Under the pieces are notes generated by a model, which saw only the letters and a program-made list of their open reading frames with translations, was not told where the DNA came from and ran no database searches. This document shows, piece by piece, positions 17,601-25,525 of a stretch of 51,411 nucleotides of DNA (position 1 is the first letter of the stretch; each line of letters opens with the position of its first letter). A program made the position numbers and the translations under genes. The stretch covers positions 1 to 51,411 of the forward strand of contig JASBSA010000039.1 in assembly GCA_030149175.1 (NCBI GenBank). The letters are read 5' to 3'. Source of the DNA: Winogradskyella sp. Its GTDB lineage: Bacteria > Bacteroidota > Bacteroidia > Flavobacteriales > Flavobacteriaceae.

Positions 17601-18472
17601 TCATTTTTAAAGGTCAAGCAACGGTAGAAAATGGACAGTTTGAGTTCGATTTTGTCGTGCCAAGAGATATTGGTATTCCAGTCGGAAATGGAAAAGTCAG
17701 TTTTTATGCTCAAACTAATAATCCTTTATCGGATCAAGCAGGTGCTAATTTTGATATCTTGGTTGGTGGTATAAATGAAAATGCTCCTGAGGATAATATT
17801 GGTCCAGTGATTAATTTGTTTATGAATGACGAAAATTTTGTCTCTGGTGGTATTACAAATGAATCTCCCAATTTAATCGCAAAACTGCAGGATGATAATG
17901 GTATAAATACGGCAAGCGGAATAGGACATGATATTACAGCCATCATTGATGGTGATGAGACAAATCCTATTGTCCTTAATGATTATTACCAAGCCAATGT
18001 AGATGATTATACCAATGGGTCGGTTACCTATCCATTTCGTGATTTAGAACCTGGTCTTCACACGCTAACATTGAAAGCATGGGACACGTATAATAATTCG
18101 TCCACTGCCGAGATTCAATTTACAGTATACGATAAGGATGAAGAGTTGGTCATTGACAATGTCCTTAACTACCCAAACCCATTTGTTGATTATACCGAAT
18201 TTTGGTTTAATCATAACAGTCCCGACCCTTTAGATATATCCGTACAGATATTTACAGTTTCAGGAAAACTAGTAAGAACACTAAATGGTCAAACCAGTGC
18301 AGATGAGTTATGTTTTAATGGGTCTTCCTCACTATCGCGAAGCATGGTTTGGGATGGTAGAGACGATTTTGGTGATAAAATTGGAAAAGGAGTCTACATC
18401 TATAAACTAAAAGTAAGATCTAGCCGTTTAAATAAACAAGTTGAAAAAATTCAAAAACTTGTCATACTCTAA
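14612..18472 (+). CDS. porU: Type IX secretion sortase PorU
   Basis: A 1286-residue surface C25 (gingipain-like) protease. PorU cuts the C-terminal sorting domain from type IX cargo at the outer membrane and links cargo to the surface. A signal peptide (about residues 1-18) is followed by a long beta-rich region, the C25 domain (about 545-930) with the catalytic His in NYFGHGGEDG (H782) and Cys in TITCEYTKF (C816), and beta-sandwich domains. The end resembles a sorting domain (NYPNPFVDYTEFWFNH, then IGKGVYIYKLKV), as in known PorU. porV follows after a short gap, and gldJ lies upstream on the other strand. Confidence 0.95.
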   Translation: MKNCSVFISILIGFFTFGQQKQFNIEWNGNKVLETSYGKITVPGFNEKHFSYDDKNGLLFVSQWDSSEGYVDENSVTLSNVTYETISQTSLGNLRANLIPKSLKYNFYNTNARDKRSYYFEISPIINDRGVYKKIKSFTINYNARVNRSQSIAKSDITNSVLSSGDWYKFYIEESGVFQLTKGFLSSLGINTNSVDPRTIKIYGNGGRMLPLLNSANYPFDVVENAVKFVGEEDGSFDNGDYILFYGEGPKTYSQESQTNLNLYADKTYYYVNISSGNGKRIQQMPSIDAAADIQINTFQDYQFYEVDEYNLAKLGRRWFGDDFAIENQRVYDFQFPNLVTSEPVRFDIAVGSVSEIDGTTMGITINGNFVSNLGLGVISPGSVLGTANAYGDDINISSDAITVTLDYNNNGNPSANAYLDYINIEATRDLAYAGEQLVFKNKDVIVTPGIAQYNLSNASGLQEVWDITDRFNVSNVLNPDAQNNLSFKAVSGEERTYLGFSISNVLQPKKDSRSTLANQNLKGTIFLNNQGAFEDVDYIILTPAELMSQAERLAQINRNQYNLNVKVVDLQTIYNEFSTGSQDIAALRNFIKYVYDNASVPSNRLKYVCLFGEGSYDYKDRLNNNTNLVPSWYSTSSFSLTNSFVSDDFYAMLDDNEGGMGSGDRMDVAVGRILAEDIQRAKEMVDKIEAYYQPEAYGNWRNNVLLISDDVDAQWERILQETTDGIGEEIKAENPFMNVIKIHADAFEQESSAAGNRYPKVNKAIKDVIEVGALVVNYFGHGGEDGLAKERIFDKFDAQEVNNICKFNLFVTITCEYTKFDDPNRDTAGEFTFWNKNGGAIGLVTSTRQIFVTVGVSYNEVFNDYLFAFNNNEYPSVAEVLRRTKIDNSIAGITQKRLIFLIGDPAMKLAFPKPDIKLTKVNDVDITQPIDTLKALSYTKMAGEVVDINGNLLSNYNGTLTATIFDKQIDRQTLANDGVTDNNGPIILDFITLGEVIFKGQATVENGQFEFDFVVPRDIGIPVGNGKVSFYAQTNNPLSDQAGANFDILVGGINENAPEDNIGPVINLFMNDENFVSGGITNESPNLIAKLQDDNGINTASGIGHDITAIIDGDETNPIVLNDYYQANVDDYTNGSVTYPFRDLEPGLHTLTLKAWDTYNNSSTAEIQFTVYDKDEELVIDNVLNYPNPFVDYTEFWFNHNSPDPLDISVQIFTVSGKLVRTLNGQTSADELCFNGSSSLSRSMVWDGRDDFGDKIGKGVYIYKLKVRSSRLNKQVEKIQKLVIL

Positions 18473-18488
18473 TAATAAATTATATTTG
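18459..18488 (+). promoter_or_regulatory. Predicted internal promoter for porV
   Basis: TTG (18459-18461), 19-nt spacer, TATATTTG (18481-18488). The -33 element lies inside the last codons of porU. It implies that porV can be transcribed apart from porU, from about 18494, with a leader of about 45 nt. Confidence 0.7.
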
Positions 18489-18538
18489 CTAACGATATAG
18501 TGCAAGTTTACGAAGGCACTAATAATCTAATTATAGAC

Positions 18539-19768
18539 ATGAAGAAATACACAATAACCTTTTTAGCTTTTGCAACAATTTGTTTTTCCTTTGCGCAAGA
18601 GACTATAACTTTCCCAGATCAATCTTCTGTAATAACCACTGGAGTTCCGTTTATGCTTATAGCGCCAGATGCAAGATCTGCAGCTATGGGAGATATGGGT
18701 GTAGCGACTTCCGTAGATGGTTTTTCTCAACAATGGAATCCTGCAAAATACGTCTTTTCAGAAGCTAAATCAGGTGTCAGTTTAAGTTATACTCCTTACC
18801 TAAGTAGGTTGGTGAACGATATTTCAATAAGCTACGCTACCTATTTTAATAGATTAAATGAATTTAGTGCGGTTTCAGCAAGTTTTAAATATTTTAGTTT
18901 AGGTGAGATTACTTTAACACAAGGTGAAAACGATCCTGGCATTAACGTAAAACCCAACGAATTTACAGCAGACGTGGCGTACACATTGAGGTTGGCAGAC
19001 CAGTTTGCTATGGCGGTTGCTGTACGTTATATGAGATCGGACTTAAGGATAGACCAGGTAGATCCAAATGCAGATGCGGCAAGTACTTTTGGTGCAGATA
19101 TCACAGGGTATTATCAAAGTGAAGAAGAAGCTTATAATGATTTTAATGGTCGTTGGAGAGCAGGTTTCGCCATACAGAACTTAGGGCCAAAGTTTAAGTA
19201 TGATGATGGAGGTAGAGAAAACTTCCAGCCCACAAACTTAAGGTTAGGTGCTGGATTTGATTTTATTTTTGATGAATATAGTAAACTAGGTGTAACTGCT
19301 GAGGTCTCTAAACTTTTAGTGCCAACACCTCCAAAATTTGGTTTTGTTGATACTAACGGAGATGGAGTACAAACAGATGACGATCCTAGCACACCAGATG
19401 TTGACGAAAGTGAACCAACAATCATCACTCAAGGACAAGATAATGACGTTAGCTTTTTGAGCGGGATTTTTCAATCCTTCGGTGATGCACCAGGTGGTTT
19501 TAGTGAAGAACTTAGGGAGTTCACTTGGGCCTTAGGTGCAGAGTATACCTATCAAGAAAATTTTGCATTTAGAGCAGGTTACTTTAACGAGGCGGAAGAT
19601 AAAGGAGCTCGTAAGTTTTTTGCCATTGGTGCCGGATTTAAATACACCACAATCAATTTAGATTTATCATATTTGTTTTCAGCGTCTAGAGTGCAGAGTC
19701 CTTTAGAAAATACGTTGCGTTTTTCGCTGACATTTAATTTTGGTGATGGAGAGTACAACGAGTATTAA
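18539..19768 (+). CDS. porV: Type IX secretion outer membrane shuttle PorV (LptO)
   Basis: A FadL-like outer membrane beta-barrel of 409 residues that collects type IX cargo from the SprA translocon and hands it to PorU. A signal peptide of about 20 residues (MKKYTITFLAFATICFSFAQ) precedes TGVPFMLIAPDARSAAMGDMG, the conserved PorV N-terminus, and QQWNPAKYVFSE. The final strand (LENTLRFSLTFNFG) is typical of a barrel end. A GTG at 18500 would add 13 residues ahead of the signal peptide, so ATG 18539 is the better start. It contains an Asp-rich insertion (DTNGDGVQTDDDPSTPDVDE) that may bind calcium. Confidence 0.95.
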   Translation: MKKYTITFLAFATICFSFAQETITFPDQSSVITTGVPFMLIAPDARSAAMGDMGVATSVDGFSQQWNPAKYVFSEAKSGVSLSYTPYLSRLVNDISISYATYFNRLNEFSAVSASFKYFSLGEITLTQGENDPGINVKPNEFTADVAYTLRLADQFAMAVAVRYMRSDLRIDQVDPNADAASTFGADITGYYQSEEEAYNDFNGRWRAGFAIQNLGPKFKYDDGGRENFQPTNLRLGAGFDFIFDEYSKLGVTAEVSKLLVPTPPKFGFVDTNGDGVQTDDDPSTPDVDESEPTIITQGQDNDVSFLSGIFQSFGDAPGGFSEELREFTWALGAEYTYQENFAFRAGYFNEAEDKGARKFFAIGAGFKYTTINLDLSYLFSASRVQSPLENTLRFSLTFNFGDGEYNEY

Positions 19769-19792
19769 AATTTATAAATAAACAGATTTAAA

Positions 19793-19823
19793 AAAACTAT
19801 TGTCTAAAAGCAATAGTTTTTTT
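19793..19823 (+). terminator. Intrinsic terminator of porV
   Basis: AAAACTATTG / CAATAGTTTT (19793-19802 and 19811-19820) with an 8-nt loop and a T-run to 19823. It overlaps the TTG at 19822, which therefore cannot sensibly start the next gene. Confidence 0.88.
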
Positions 19824-19842
19824 GTCTGTAAAAGTTTTGAAT

Positions 19843-20325
19843 ATGAAGGAAGTTAAGATAGAAACGATATTAAAGGTTTACAATAGTTTGGGTGAACTTC
19901 CAAATGATATTCAACAGTTAATGGAATTCGCTATAAACGCTAGGGAAAATGCTTATGCACCGTATTCAAAATTTAAAGTAGGAGCTGCAATATTATTAGA
20001 TAATAAGGAGGTTGTCATAGGTAGCAATCAAGAAAATGCATCTTATCCTTCGGGTTTATGTGCAGAGCGTACGGCAATTTATTATGCAGGCGCCAAACAT
20101 CCAAATGCTAAAATTCTAAAAATGGCCTTAACAGCTTCATCTCAAAACCAGGTAACTGATTTTCCAATCCCGCCATGCGGAGCATGCAGGCAAGCTATTT
20201 CAGAATACGAAATAAAGCAAGATCAACCAATAGAGATTTACTTCATGGGAGCCACAGGCAAAGTCGTAAAATCAAACTCTTTGGCAAATTTATTGCCACT
20301 TGGTTTCGATAGAAGTTTTCTATAA
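19843..20325 (+). CDS. cdd: Cytidine deaminase
   Basis: A 160-residue zinc enzyme that deaminates cytidine and deoxycytidine in pyrimidine salvage. Zinc and catalytic motifs are the Cys-Ala-Glu of SGLCAERTAIYYAG and PCGACRQAISE, so three Cys bind zinc as in the short tetrameric type. NAYAPYSKFKVGAA is the usual substrate-side segment. The frame is open from TTG 19822, but that codon lies in the porV terminator; ATG 19843 gives the normal length. Confidence 0.94.
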   Translation: MKEVKIETILKVYNSLGELPNDIQQLMEFAINARENAYAPYSKFKVGAAILLDNKEVVIGSNQENASYPSGLCAERTAIYYAGAKHPNAKILKMALTASSQNQVTDFPIPPCGACRQAISEYEIKQDQPIEIYFMGATGKVVKSNSLANLLPLGFDRSFL

Positions 20326-20358
20326 CGTTTTCGTAACAAATTTTACAATTTTCGGTTT

Positions 20359-20387
20359 TTTGGTTACTAACTAATATGTTATTTTTG
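20359..20387 (+). promoter_or_regulatory. Predicted promoter of the pdhA-pdhC operon
   Basis: TTTG (20359-20362), 17-nt spacer, TATTTTTG (20380-20387). Both elements match the consensus. The leader to the ATG at 20417 would be about 24 nt. Confidence 0.8.
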
Positions 20388-20416
20388 TTATTCGGATAAA
20401 AAGAACGAATCATAAA

Positions 20417-21415
20417 ATGCAAAAAATCACCAAAGAAGTTTACCTTAAGTGGTACGAGGATATGTTGTTTTGGCGAAAGTTTGAGGATAAACTTGCCGCA
20501 GTATATATTCAACAAAAAGTAAGAGGATTTCTTCACTTATATAATGGTCAGGAAGCTGTATTAGCAGGGGCTTTACATGCAATGGATTTAACCAAAGATA
20601 AAATGATTACAGCCTATCGTAATCATGTTCAGCCAATAGGTATGGGAGTGGATCCAAAGCGAGTTATGGCAGAGTTGTATGGTAAAGCTACTGGTACATC
20701 TCAAGGATTAGGTGGTTCTATGCATATATTTTCTAAGGAACACAGGTTTTATGGAGGTCATGGTATTGTAGGAGGCCAAATTCCACTTGGCGCAGGTATT
20801 GCTTTTGGAGATAAGTACCATGGAAGCGATGCCGTAACCTTATGTTGTTTTGGTGATGGTGCTGCAAGACAAGGATCATTGCACGAAACTTTTAACCTTG
20901 CTATGCTCTGGAATTTACCAGTGGTATTTGTTTGTGAAAACAATGGTTACGCTATGGGAACTTCTGTAGAGCGTACTGCAAACCATACAGATATTTGGAA
21001 ATTAGGATTAGGGTACGAAATGCCATCAGGCCCAGTAGATGGTATGAATCCAATAAAAGTGGCAGAAGCTTTTGATGAAGCAATTCAGAGAGCAAGAAAA
21101 GGTGGTGGACCGTCGTTCTTAGAGGTTAAGACATACAGATATAGAGGTCATTCAATGTCAGATGCCCAACACTATAGAACTAAAGAAGAAGTTGAAGAGT
21201 ATAAAAAAATAGATCCTATTACTCAGGTGAAGGATATTATTTTAGAAAAGAAATACGCAACTGAAGAGGAGATAAAAGCAATTGATAAACGTGTTAAGAA
21301 ACGTGTTTCTGAATGTGAGAAATTTGCAGAAGAATCTCCATACCCAGAAAAGAATGTAATGTATGATGCTGTATATGAACAAGAAGATTACCCATTTATT
21401 CAACACAAATTATAA
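20417..21415 (+). CDS. pdhA: Pyruvate dehydrogenase E1 component, alpha subunit
   Basis: A 332-residue thiamine-diphosphate enzyme subunit that decarboxylates pyruvate and passes the acetyl group to the lipoyl arm of E2. The ThDP motif runs from GDGAARQGSLHE to CENNGYAMGT; GGSMHIFSKEHRFYGGHGIVG and the phosphorylation-loop-like YRYRGHSMSDAQHYRTKEEVEEY are family hallmarks. The E2 gene follows after 3 nt. The beta subunit (pdhB) is not in this window, so it must be encoded elsewhere. Confidence 0.95.
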   Translation: MQKITKEVYLKWYEDMLFWRKFEDKLAAVYIQQKVRGFLHLYNGQEAVLAGALHAMDLTKDKMITAYRNHVQPIGMGVDPKRVMAELYGKATGTSQGLGGSMHIFSKEHRFYGGHGIVGGQIPLGAGIAFGDKYHGSDAVTLCCFGDGAARQGSLHETFNLAMLWNLPVVFVCENNGYAMGTSVERTANHTDIWKLGLGYEMPSGPVDGMNPIKVAEAFDEAIQRARKGGGPSFLEVKTYRYRGHSMSDAQHYRTKEEVEEYKKIDPITQVKDIILEKKYATEEEIKAIDKRVKKRVSECEKFAEESPYPEKNVMYDAVYEQEDYPFIQHKL

Positions 21416-21418
21416 GCT

Positions 21419-23047
21419 ATGGCAGAAGTAATTAACATGCCGCGTTTAAGCGATACAATGGAAGAAGGAACTGTTGCTACTTGGTTAAAAAAAGTTGGCG
21501 ACAAAATTGAAGAAGGAGATATTTTGGCTGAAATTGAAACTGATAAAGCAACAATGGAGTTTGAGTCTTTTAATGAAGGCACATTACTTCATATCGGTAT
21601 TCAAGAAGGTGAAACTGCTAAAGTAGATTCGCTTTTAGCTATCATTGGGGAAGAAGGGGAAGACATTTCAGAATTATTAAATGGTAGCTCTTCATCAGAA
21701 GAAGAAACTAAGTCTGAAGAAAAAACTCAATATACAACAGAGGAAACAACAGAAGTTGAAAGTTCAGAGGAATTACCAGAAGGCGTTACCGTTGTTACAA
21801 TGCCTCGTTTGAGCGATACAATGGAAGAAGGTACAGTGGCTACATGGTTGAAAAAAGTTGGAGATGACGTTGAAGAAGGTGATATTCTTGCAGAGATTGA
21901 AACTGATAAAGCAACAATGGAGTTCGAATCTTTTCAATCAGGAACGCTTTTACACATAGGTTTAGACGAAGGTGAATCTGCAAAAGTGGATGCTCTATTG
22001 GCCATCATAGGTCCAGAAGGTACAGATGTATCAGGTGTGGCCAAAAACTTTAAAGCAGGTGCTTCAGACTCTCAACCAGAACCTAAAACGGAATCAAAAT
22101 CAGAACCTAAAGAAGAAAAGAAAGAAAAACCTGAGAAGGTAGAAGCAAAACCAGAGTCAAAAAGTACTCAGACAACCTCAGCTTCAACTTCAAATGGAAG
22201 AATTTTTGCATCACCTTTAGCCAAAAAAATGGCAGAAGAGAAGGGTATAAACTTATCTCAAATAAAAGGTTCAGGTGAAAACGGTAGAATTGTAAAACGC
22301 GATATAGAAAACTTTACCCCATCACAGGCATCTGCAACTGTTGGTAAATTTGTACCAACAGGCACAGAAGATTTTGATGAAGTACCAAATTCTAGTATGC
22401 GTAAAGCAATTGCTAAAAACTTAGCAAAATCTAAATTTACAGCACCTCATTATTATTTAAATGTGGAGTTTGATATGGAAAATGCTATAGCGTTTAGAGC
22501 ACAATACAATTCTTTACCAGACACCAAGATATCCTATAACGATATGGTTGTTAAAGCTTGTGCATTAGCATTAAAACAGCACCCACAAGTTAACTCTCAA
22601 TGGTTTGATGACAAGATGAAGTTAAACAACCACGTGCATATTGGTGTGGCTGTGGCAGTACCAGACGGTTTGGTTGTGCCAGTTGTAAAATTTGCAAACG
22701 AGCAGAGTCTAACTCAGATTGGTGCAGCAGTAAAGGATTTTGCAGGTAAAGCAAGAAATAAGAAGTTAACTTTAGATGAGATGGAAGGTAGTACGTTCAC
22801 TATTTCAAACTTAGGTATGTTTGGTATAGAAAGTTTTACGTCTATAATTAATCAGCCGAACTCAGCAATTTTATCTGTTGGAGCCATTGTTTCTAAACCA
22901 GTGGTTAAAAACGGACAAGTTGTGCCAGGTAACACAATGAAGTTAACCATGGCATGCGATCATAGAACTGTAGATGGTGCAACAGGAGCGCAATTCCTTC
23001 AAACATTAAAGGGATATATAGAAAATCCCGTAACAATGTTAGTGTAA
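21419..23047 (+). CDS. pdhC: Dihydrolipoamide acetyltransferase, pyruvate dehydrogenase E2
   Basis: A 542-residue E2 core protein with two lipoyl domains (about residues 3-80 and 124-200). Each has ETDKATMEFESF, with lipoylated Lys predicted at K43 and K164. Charged linkers rich in Glu, Lys, Ser and Pro separate them. The E1/E3-binding domain is at about 261-300 (RIFASPLAKKMAEEKGINL). The catalytic acyltransferase domain (about 320-542) ends with the active-site motif DHRTVDG, H515 being catalytic. It transfers acetyl groups to CoA. The two lipoyl segments are almost the same in protein but differ at many third codon positions. Confidence 0.95.
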   Translation: MAEVINMPRLSDTMEEGTVATWLKKVGDKIEEGDILAEIETDKATMEFESFNEGTLLHIGIQEGETAKVDSLLAIIGEEGEDISELLNGSSSSEEETKSEEKTQYTTEETTEVESSEELPEGVTVVTMPRLSDTMEEGTVATWLKKVGDDVEEGDILAEIETDKATMEFESFQSGTLLHIGLDEGESAKVDALLAIIGPEGTDVSGVAKNFKAGASDSQPEPKTESKSEPKEEKKEKPEKVEAKPESKSTQTTSASTSNGRIFASPLAKKMAEEKGINLSQIKGSGENGRIVKRDIENFTPSQASATVGKFVPTGTEDFDEVPNSSMRKAIAKNLAKSKFTAPHYYLNVEFDMENAIAFRAQYNSLPDTKISYNDMVVKACALALKQHPQVNSQWFDDKMKLNNHVHIGVAVAVPDGLVVPVVKFANEQSLTQIGAAVKDFAGKARNKKLTLDEMEGSTFTISNLGMFGIESFTSIINQPNSAILSVGAIVSKPVVKNGQVVPGNTMKLTMACDHRTVDGATGAQFLQTLKGYIENPVTMLV

Positions 23048-23087
23048 GTCGAATAGTTATTCTTATTTGTCGCACTTAGTGTTCTTA

Positions 23088-23106
23088 ACTGAGCGAAGTC
23101 GAAGTG
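23088..23106. repeat. Copy of a short flavobacterial intergenic repeat
   Basis: The 19-mer containing CTGAGCGAAGTCGAAG resembles a REP-like element that I recall from intergenic regions of many Bacteroidota (CTTCGACTTCGCTCAG on the other strand). Together with CGCACTTAGT at 23071-23080 it can form an imperfect hairpin. Only one copy is seen in the window. Confidence 0.5.
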
Positions 23107-23132
23107 TTACATTAGAATTTCATTATAATTTT

Positions 23133-23170
23133 AAAACCTGATTTGAAACATATCAAATCAGGTTTTTTTA
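23133..23170 (+). terminator. Intrinsic terminator of the pdhA-pdhC operon
   Basis: Arms AAAACCTGATTTGA / TCAAATCAGGTTTT (23133-23146 and 23153-23166), 6-nt loop, T-run to 23170. It lies 86 nt behind the pdhC stop. Confidence 0.9.
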
Positions 23171-23195
23171 TCTTTAAACTCAAAATAAATTCAAT

Positions 23196-24176
23196 ATGAA
23201 AAAATTGCTTTCTATAATTTTTGGTGTTCTAATAATTTCGTGTGCCGTTAAACAAAAAGGGAGTAACGGTAAAGATGGAAAAGATGGTGAAACATCAGAA
23301 CGGATTACAATTTCTCCTTTGGATATTAAAGCCAGTATGGATTACTTGGCTTCAGATGAGCTAGAAGGTAGAGCGACAGGTAGTAAAGGGATAGAAAAGG
23401 CAGCAGTTTTTATTGAAAACTTCTTTAAGACAAATGGAATAAAACCCTATTTTGAAACTTATAGAGATAGTTTTAAGCTAGGTGAGATAGATGGCTATAA
23501 TATTATTGGTATGATTGAAGGAACCGATGATAAACTCAAAAATGAATTCATAATCCTCGGTGGCCATTATGATCATATTGGGAAAGGTAAAGTAGTAGAA
23601 GGTGACAGTATAGCTAACGGAGCTAATGATGATGCTTCGGGTACTATAGCTGCTATGGAGTTTGGTAGATACTTTGCTAAATCAAAAACTAACAAACGAA
23701 GTATTCTTATTACACTTTATTCAGCCGAAGAAATGGGATTAAAAGGCTCTGCAAATTTAGCAAAACGTCTTAAAGAAGCAGGCCTAAATGCATACACTAT
23801 GTTAAACTTTGAGATGATTGGTGTCCCAAGAACACAAGGTGAATCAATGGCTTACATGAGCGGTTATAATCGCTCTAATTTCGCGCCAACACTTAATAAG
23901 TATGCAGGAGAAGAAGTTGTAGGTTTCTTTCCAAAAGCCAAAGAGTTTCAACTTTTTTACAGGTCGGATAACTTTCCGTTTTTTAAAGAATTTAATATGC
24001 CAGCGCATGCCATTTCAACTTTTGATTTTACAAACTTTGACTACTATCATCATGTAGATGATGAAGCTGATAAAATGGATTACGACCACATGGCAAATTT
24101 TATTAATAAAATGATACCTGCTCTACAAGGTATGATGAATTCACCAACCAAAGAAGTAGTTTTAAATGAAAAGTAA
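23196..24176 (+). CDS. M28-family zinc peptidase lipoprotein
   Basis: A 326-residue lipoprotein: signal peptide ending in LIISC (Cys 16), then a short linker of Gly-Lys-Asp repeats (SNGKDGKDGE). The M28 domain has the two-zinc ligand set in order: GGHYDHIG, NGANDDASGT, SAEEMGLKGS, NFEMIGV and FDYYHHVDDEADK near the C-terminus. It is probably an aminopeptidase acting on peptides at the cell envelope. The start ATG is 20 nt behind the T-run of the pdhC terminator. Its last 11 bases overlap the next gene, so the M28, SDR and HAD genes are likely one transcript. Confidence 0.9.
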   Translation: MKKLLSIIFGVLIISCAVKQKGSNGKDGKDGETSERITISPLDIKASMDYLASDELEGRATGSKGIEKAAVFIENFFKTNGIKPYFETYRDSFKLGEIDGYNIIGMIEGTDDKLKNEFIILGGHYDHIGKGKVVEGDSIANGANDDASGTIAAMEFGRYFAKSKTNKRSILITLYSAEEMGLKGSANLAKRLKEAGLNAYTMLNFEMIGVPRTQGESMAYMSGYNRSNFAPTLNKYAGEEVVGFFPKAKEFQLFYRSDNFPFFKEFNMPAHAISTFDFTNFDYYHHVDDEADKMDYDHMANFINKMIPALQGMMNSPTKEVVLNEK

Positions 24177-24852
24177 AAATATTATTATAACAGGAACGAG
24201 CAGAGGTGTTGGATTTGAATTGGTACATCTTTTTGCAAATCAAGGGCATAATGTATTGGCTTTATCAAGAAACGCAGAACCCGTCAATGATTTACATTTT
24301 AAAAACATAAGTGCTTTTGCTTTTGACTTATGTAAGGCTGAAGATTATAAAAAGGTAGAAGAGTTTATAACTAAAGAATGGAAACAAGTAGATATTCTTA
24401 TTAATAATGCAGGTATACTTATAAACAAACCTTTTGCAGAAACTACCTTTCAGGATTTTGAAAAAGTATATAGAACAAACGTGTTTGGTGTTTCGGAGCT
24501 CACCAGGATTATTCTTCCTTTCATGAAACACGATGGACATGTGGTTACCATAAGCAGTATGGGAGGTATACAAGGAAGTATGAAATTCCCTGGATTATCA
24601 GCGTATAGTTCTAGCAAGGGAGCAGTAATTACATTAACAGAGTTGCTTGCTGAAGAGTATAAAGAAACTGGTCCGCAGTTCAATGTACTTGCGCTCGGTG
24701 CAGTGCAAACCGAAATGCTTAAAGAGGCCTTTCCAGATTACCAAGCACCAACAACGGCTAAAGAAATGGCAGAGTATATTTTAGACTTCTCGCTCAATGG
24801 CAATAAGTATTACAATGGAAAAGTCCTTCAGGTTTCTAATTCCACACCTTAA
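24166..24852 (+). CDS. Short-chain dehydrogenase/reductase
   Basis: A 228-residue classical SDR. It has the NAD(P)-binding TGTSRGVGFELV (residues about 7-18), NNAGIL, and the catalytic tract of Ser in TISSMGG and YxxxK in SAYSSSKGA. The substrate cannot be told. It overlaps the M28 peptidase gene by 11 nt and is directly followed by a HAD phosphatase gene with no gap, which suggests translational coupling. Confidence 0.92.
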   Translation: MKSKNIIITGTSRGVGFELVHLFANQGHNVLALSRNAEPVNDLHFKNISAFAFDLCKAEDYKKVEEFITKEWKQVDILINNAGILINKPFAETTFQDFEKVYRTNVFGVSELTRIILPFMKHDGHVVTISSMGGIQGSMKFPGLSAYSSSKGAVITLTELLAEEYKETGPQFNVLALGAVQTEMLKEAFPDYQAPTTAKEMAEYILDFSLNGNKYYNGKVLQVSNSTP

Positions 24853-25497
24853 ATGTCTAAATACAAGTGCATAATTTTTGATTGTGATGGTGTCTTGGTA
24901 GATAGTGAAGCACTAAGTAATCAAGTTATGGTAGATTTAGCAAATCAATTAGGTGCTAATATTACTCTAGACTATGCTTACCAACACTTTAAAGGTAATA
25001 GTTTTAGTGCATGTGCAAATAAAATTTCAAAGTTAACCGATCAAAAATTGCCCGATAATTTTGAAGAACAATACAGACAAAAATCTTTCCAAAGATTTAA
25101 AGATGAGATTAAGCCCATTGAAGGTGTAAAGGATGTTCTTAAAAATTTAGAAATACCATTTTGTGTGGCTTCAAGTGGCCCAGTAAACAAAATTGAACTC
25201 AATTTACAGCTTACGGGTTTATCGTCTTTCTTTCAGAAAAAAACGATTTTTAGTTGTTATACTATTGAAAAATGGAAACCAGATCCAGCTGTGTTTTTAT
25301 GGGCCTCTGAAAGCATGGGGTTTAGAAGTGAAGAATGTTTGGTTATTGAAGATAGCCCAATTGGAATTGAAGCAGCACTAAGAGGTGGTTTTGATGTTTT
25401 TGGATTCACAGCTCATGATTACAAGGACGAATTGCATAAAAAAGCGACCAAAACCTTCAATAGTATGAATTTATTACCAGAATTATTAAAATTATAA
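24853..25497 (+). CDS. HAD-family sugar phosphatase or phosphoglucomutase-like hydrolase
   Basis: A 214-residue HAD subfamily IA protein. Motif I is FDCDGVLVDSE (nucleophile D10, D12), motif II is VASSGP, and motif III/IV is KWKPDPAVFLWA with IEDSPIGIEAALRGG. The cap of about 70 residues is of the beta-phosphoglucomutase type. It probably dephosphorylates a small sugar phosphate; the substrate is unknown. It begins the base after the SDR stop. Confidence 0.9.
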   Translation: MSKYKCIIFDCDGVLVDSEALSNQVMVDLANQLGANITLDYAYQHFKGNSFSACANKISKLTDQKLPDNFEEQYRQKSFQRFKDEIKPIEGVKDVLKNLEIPFCVASSGPVNKIELNLQLTGLSSFFQKKTIFSCYTIEKWKPDPAVFLWASESMGFRSEECLVIEDSPIGIEAALRGGFDVFGFTAHDYKDELHKKATKTFNSMNLLPELLKL

Positions 25498-25525
25498 GGT
25501 AATTTCTATATTTAAAAAAAAACGT

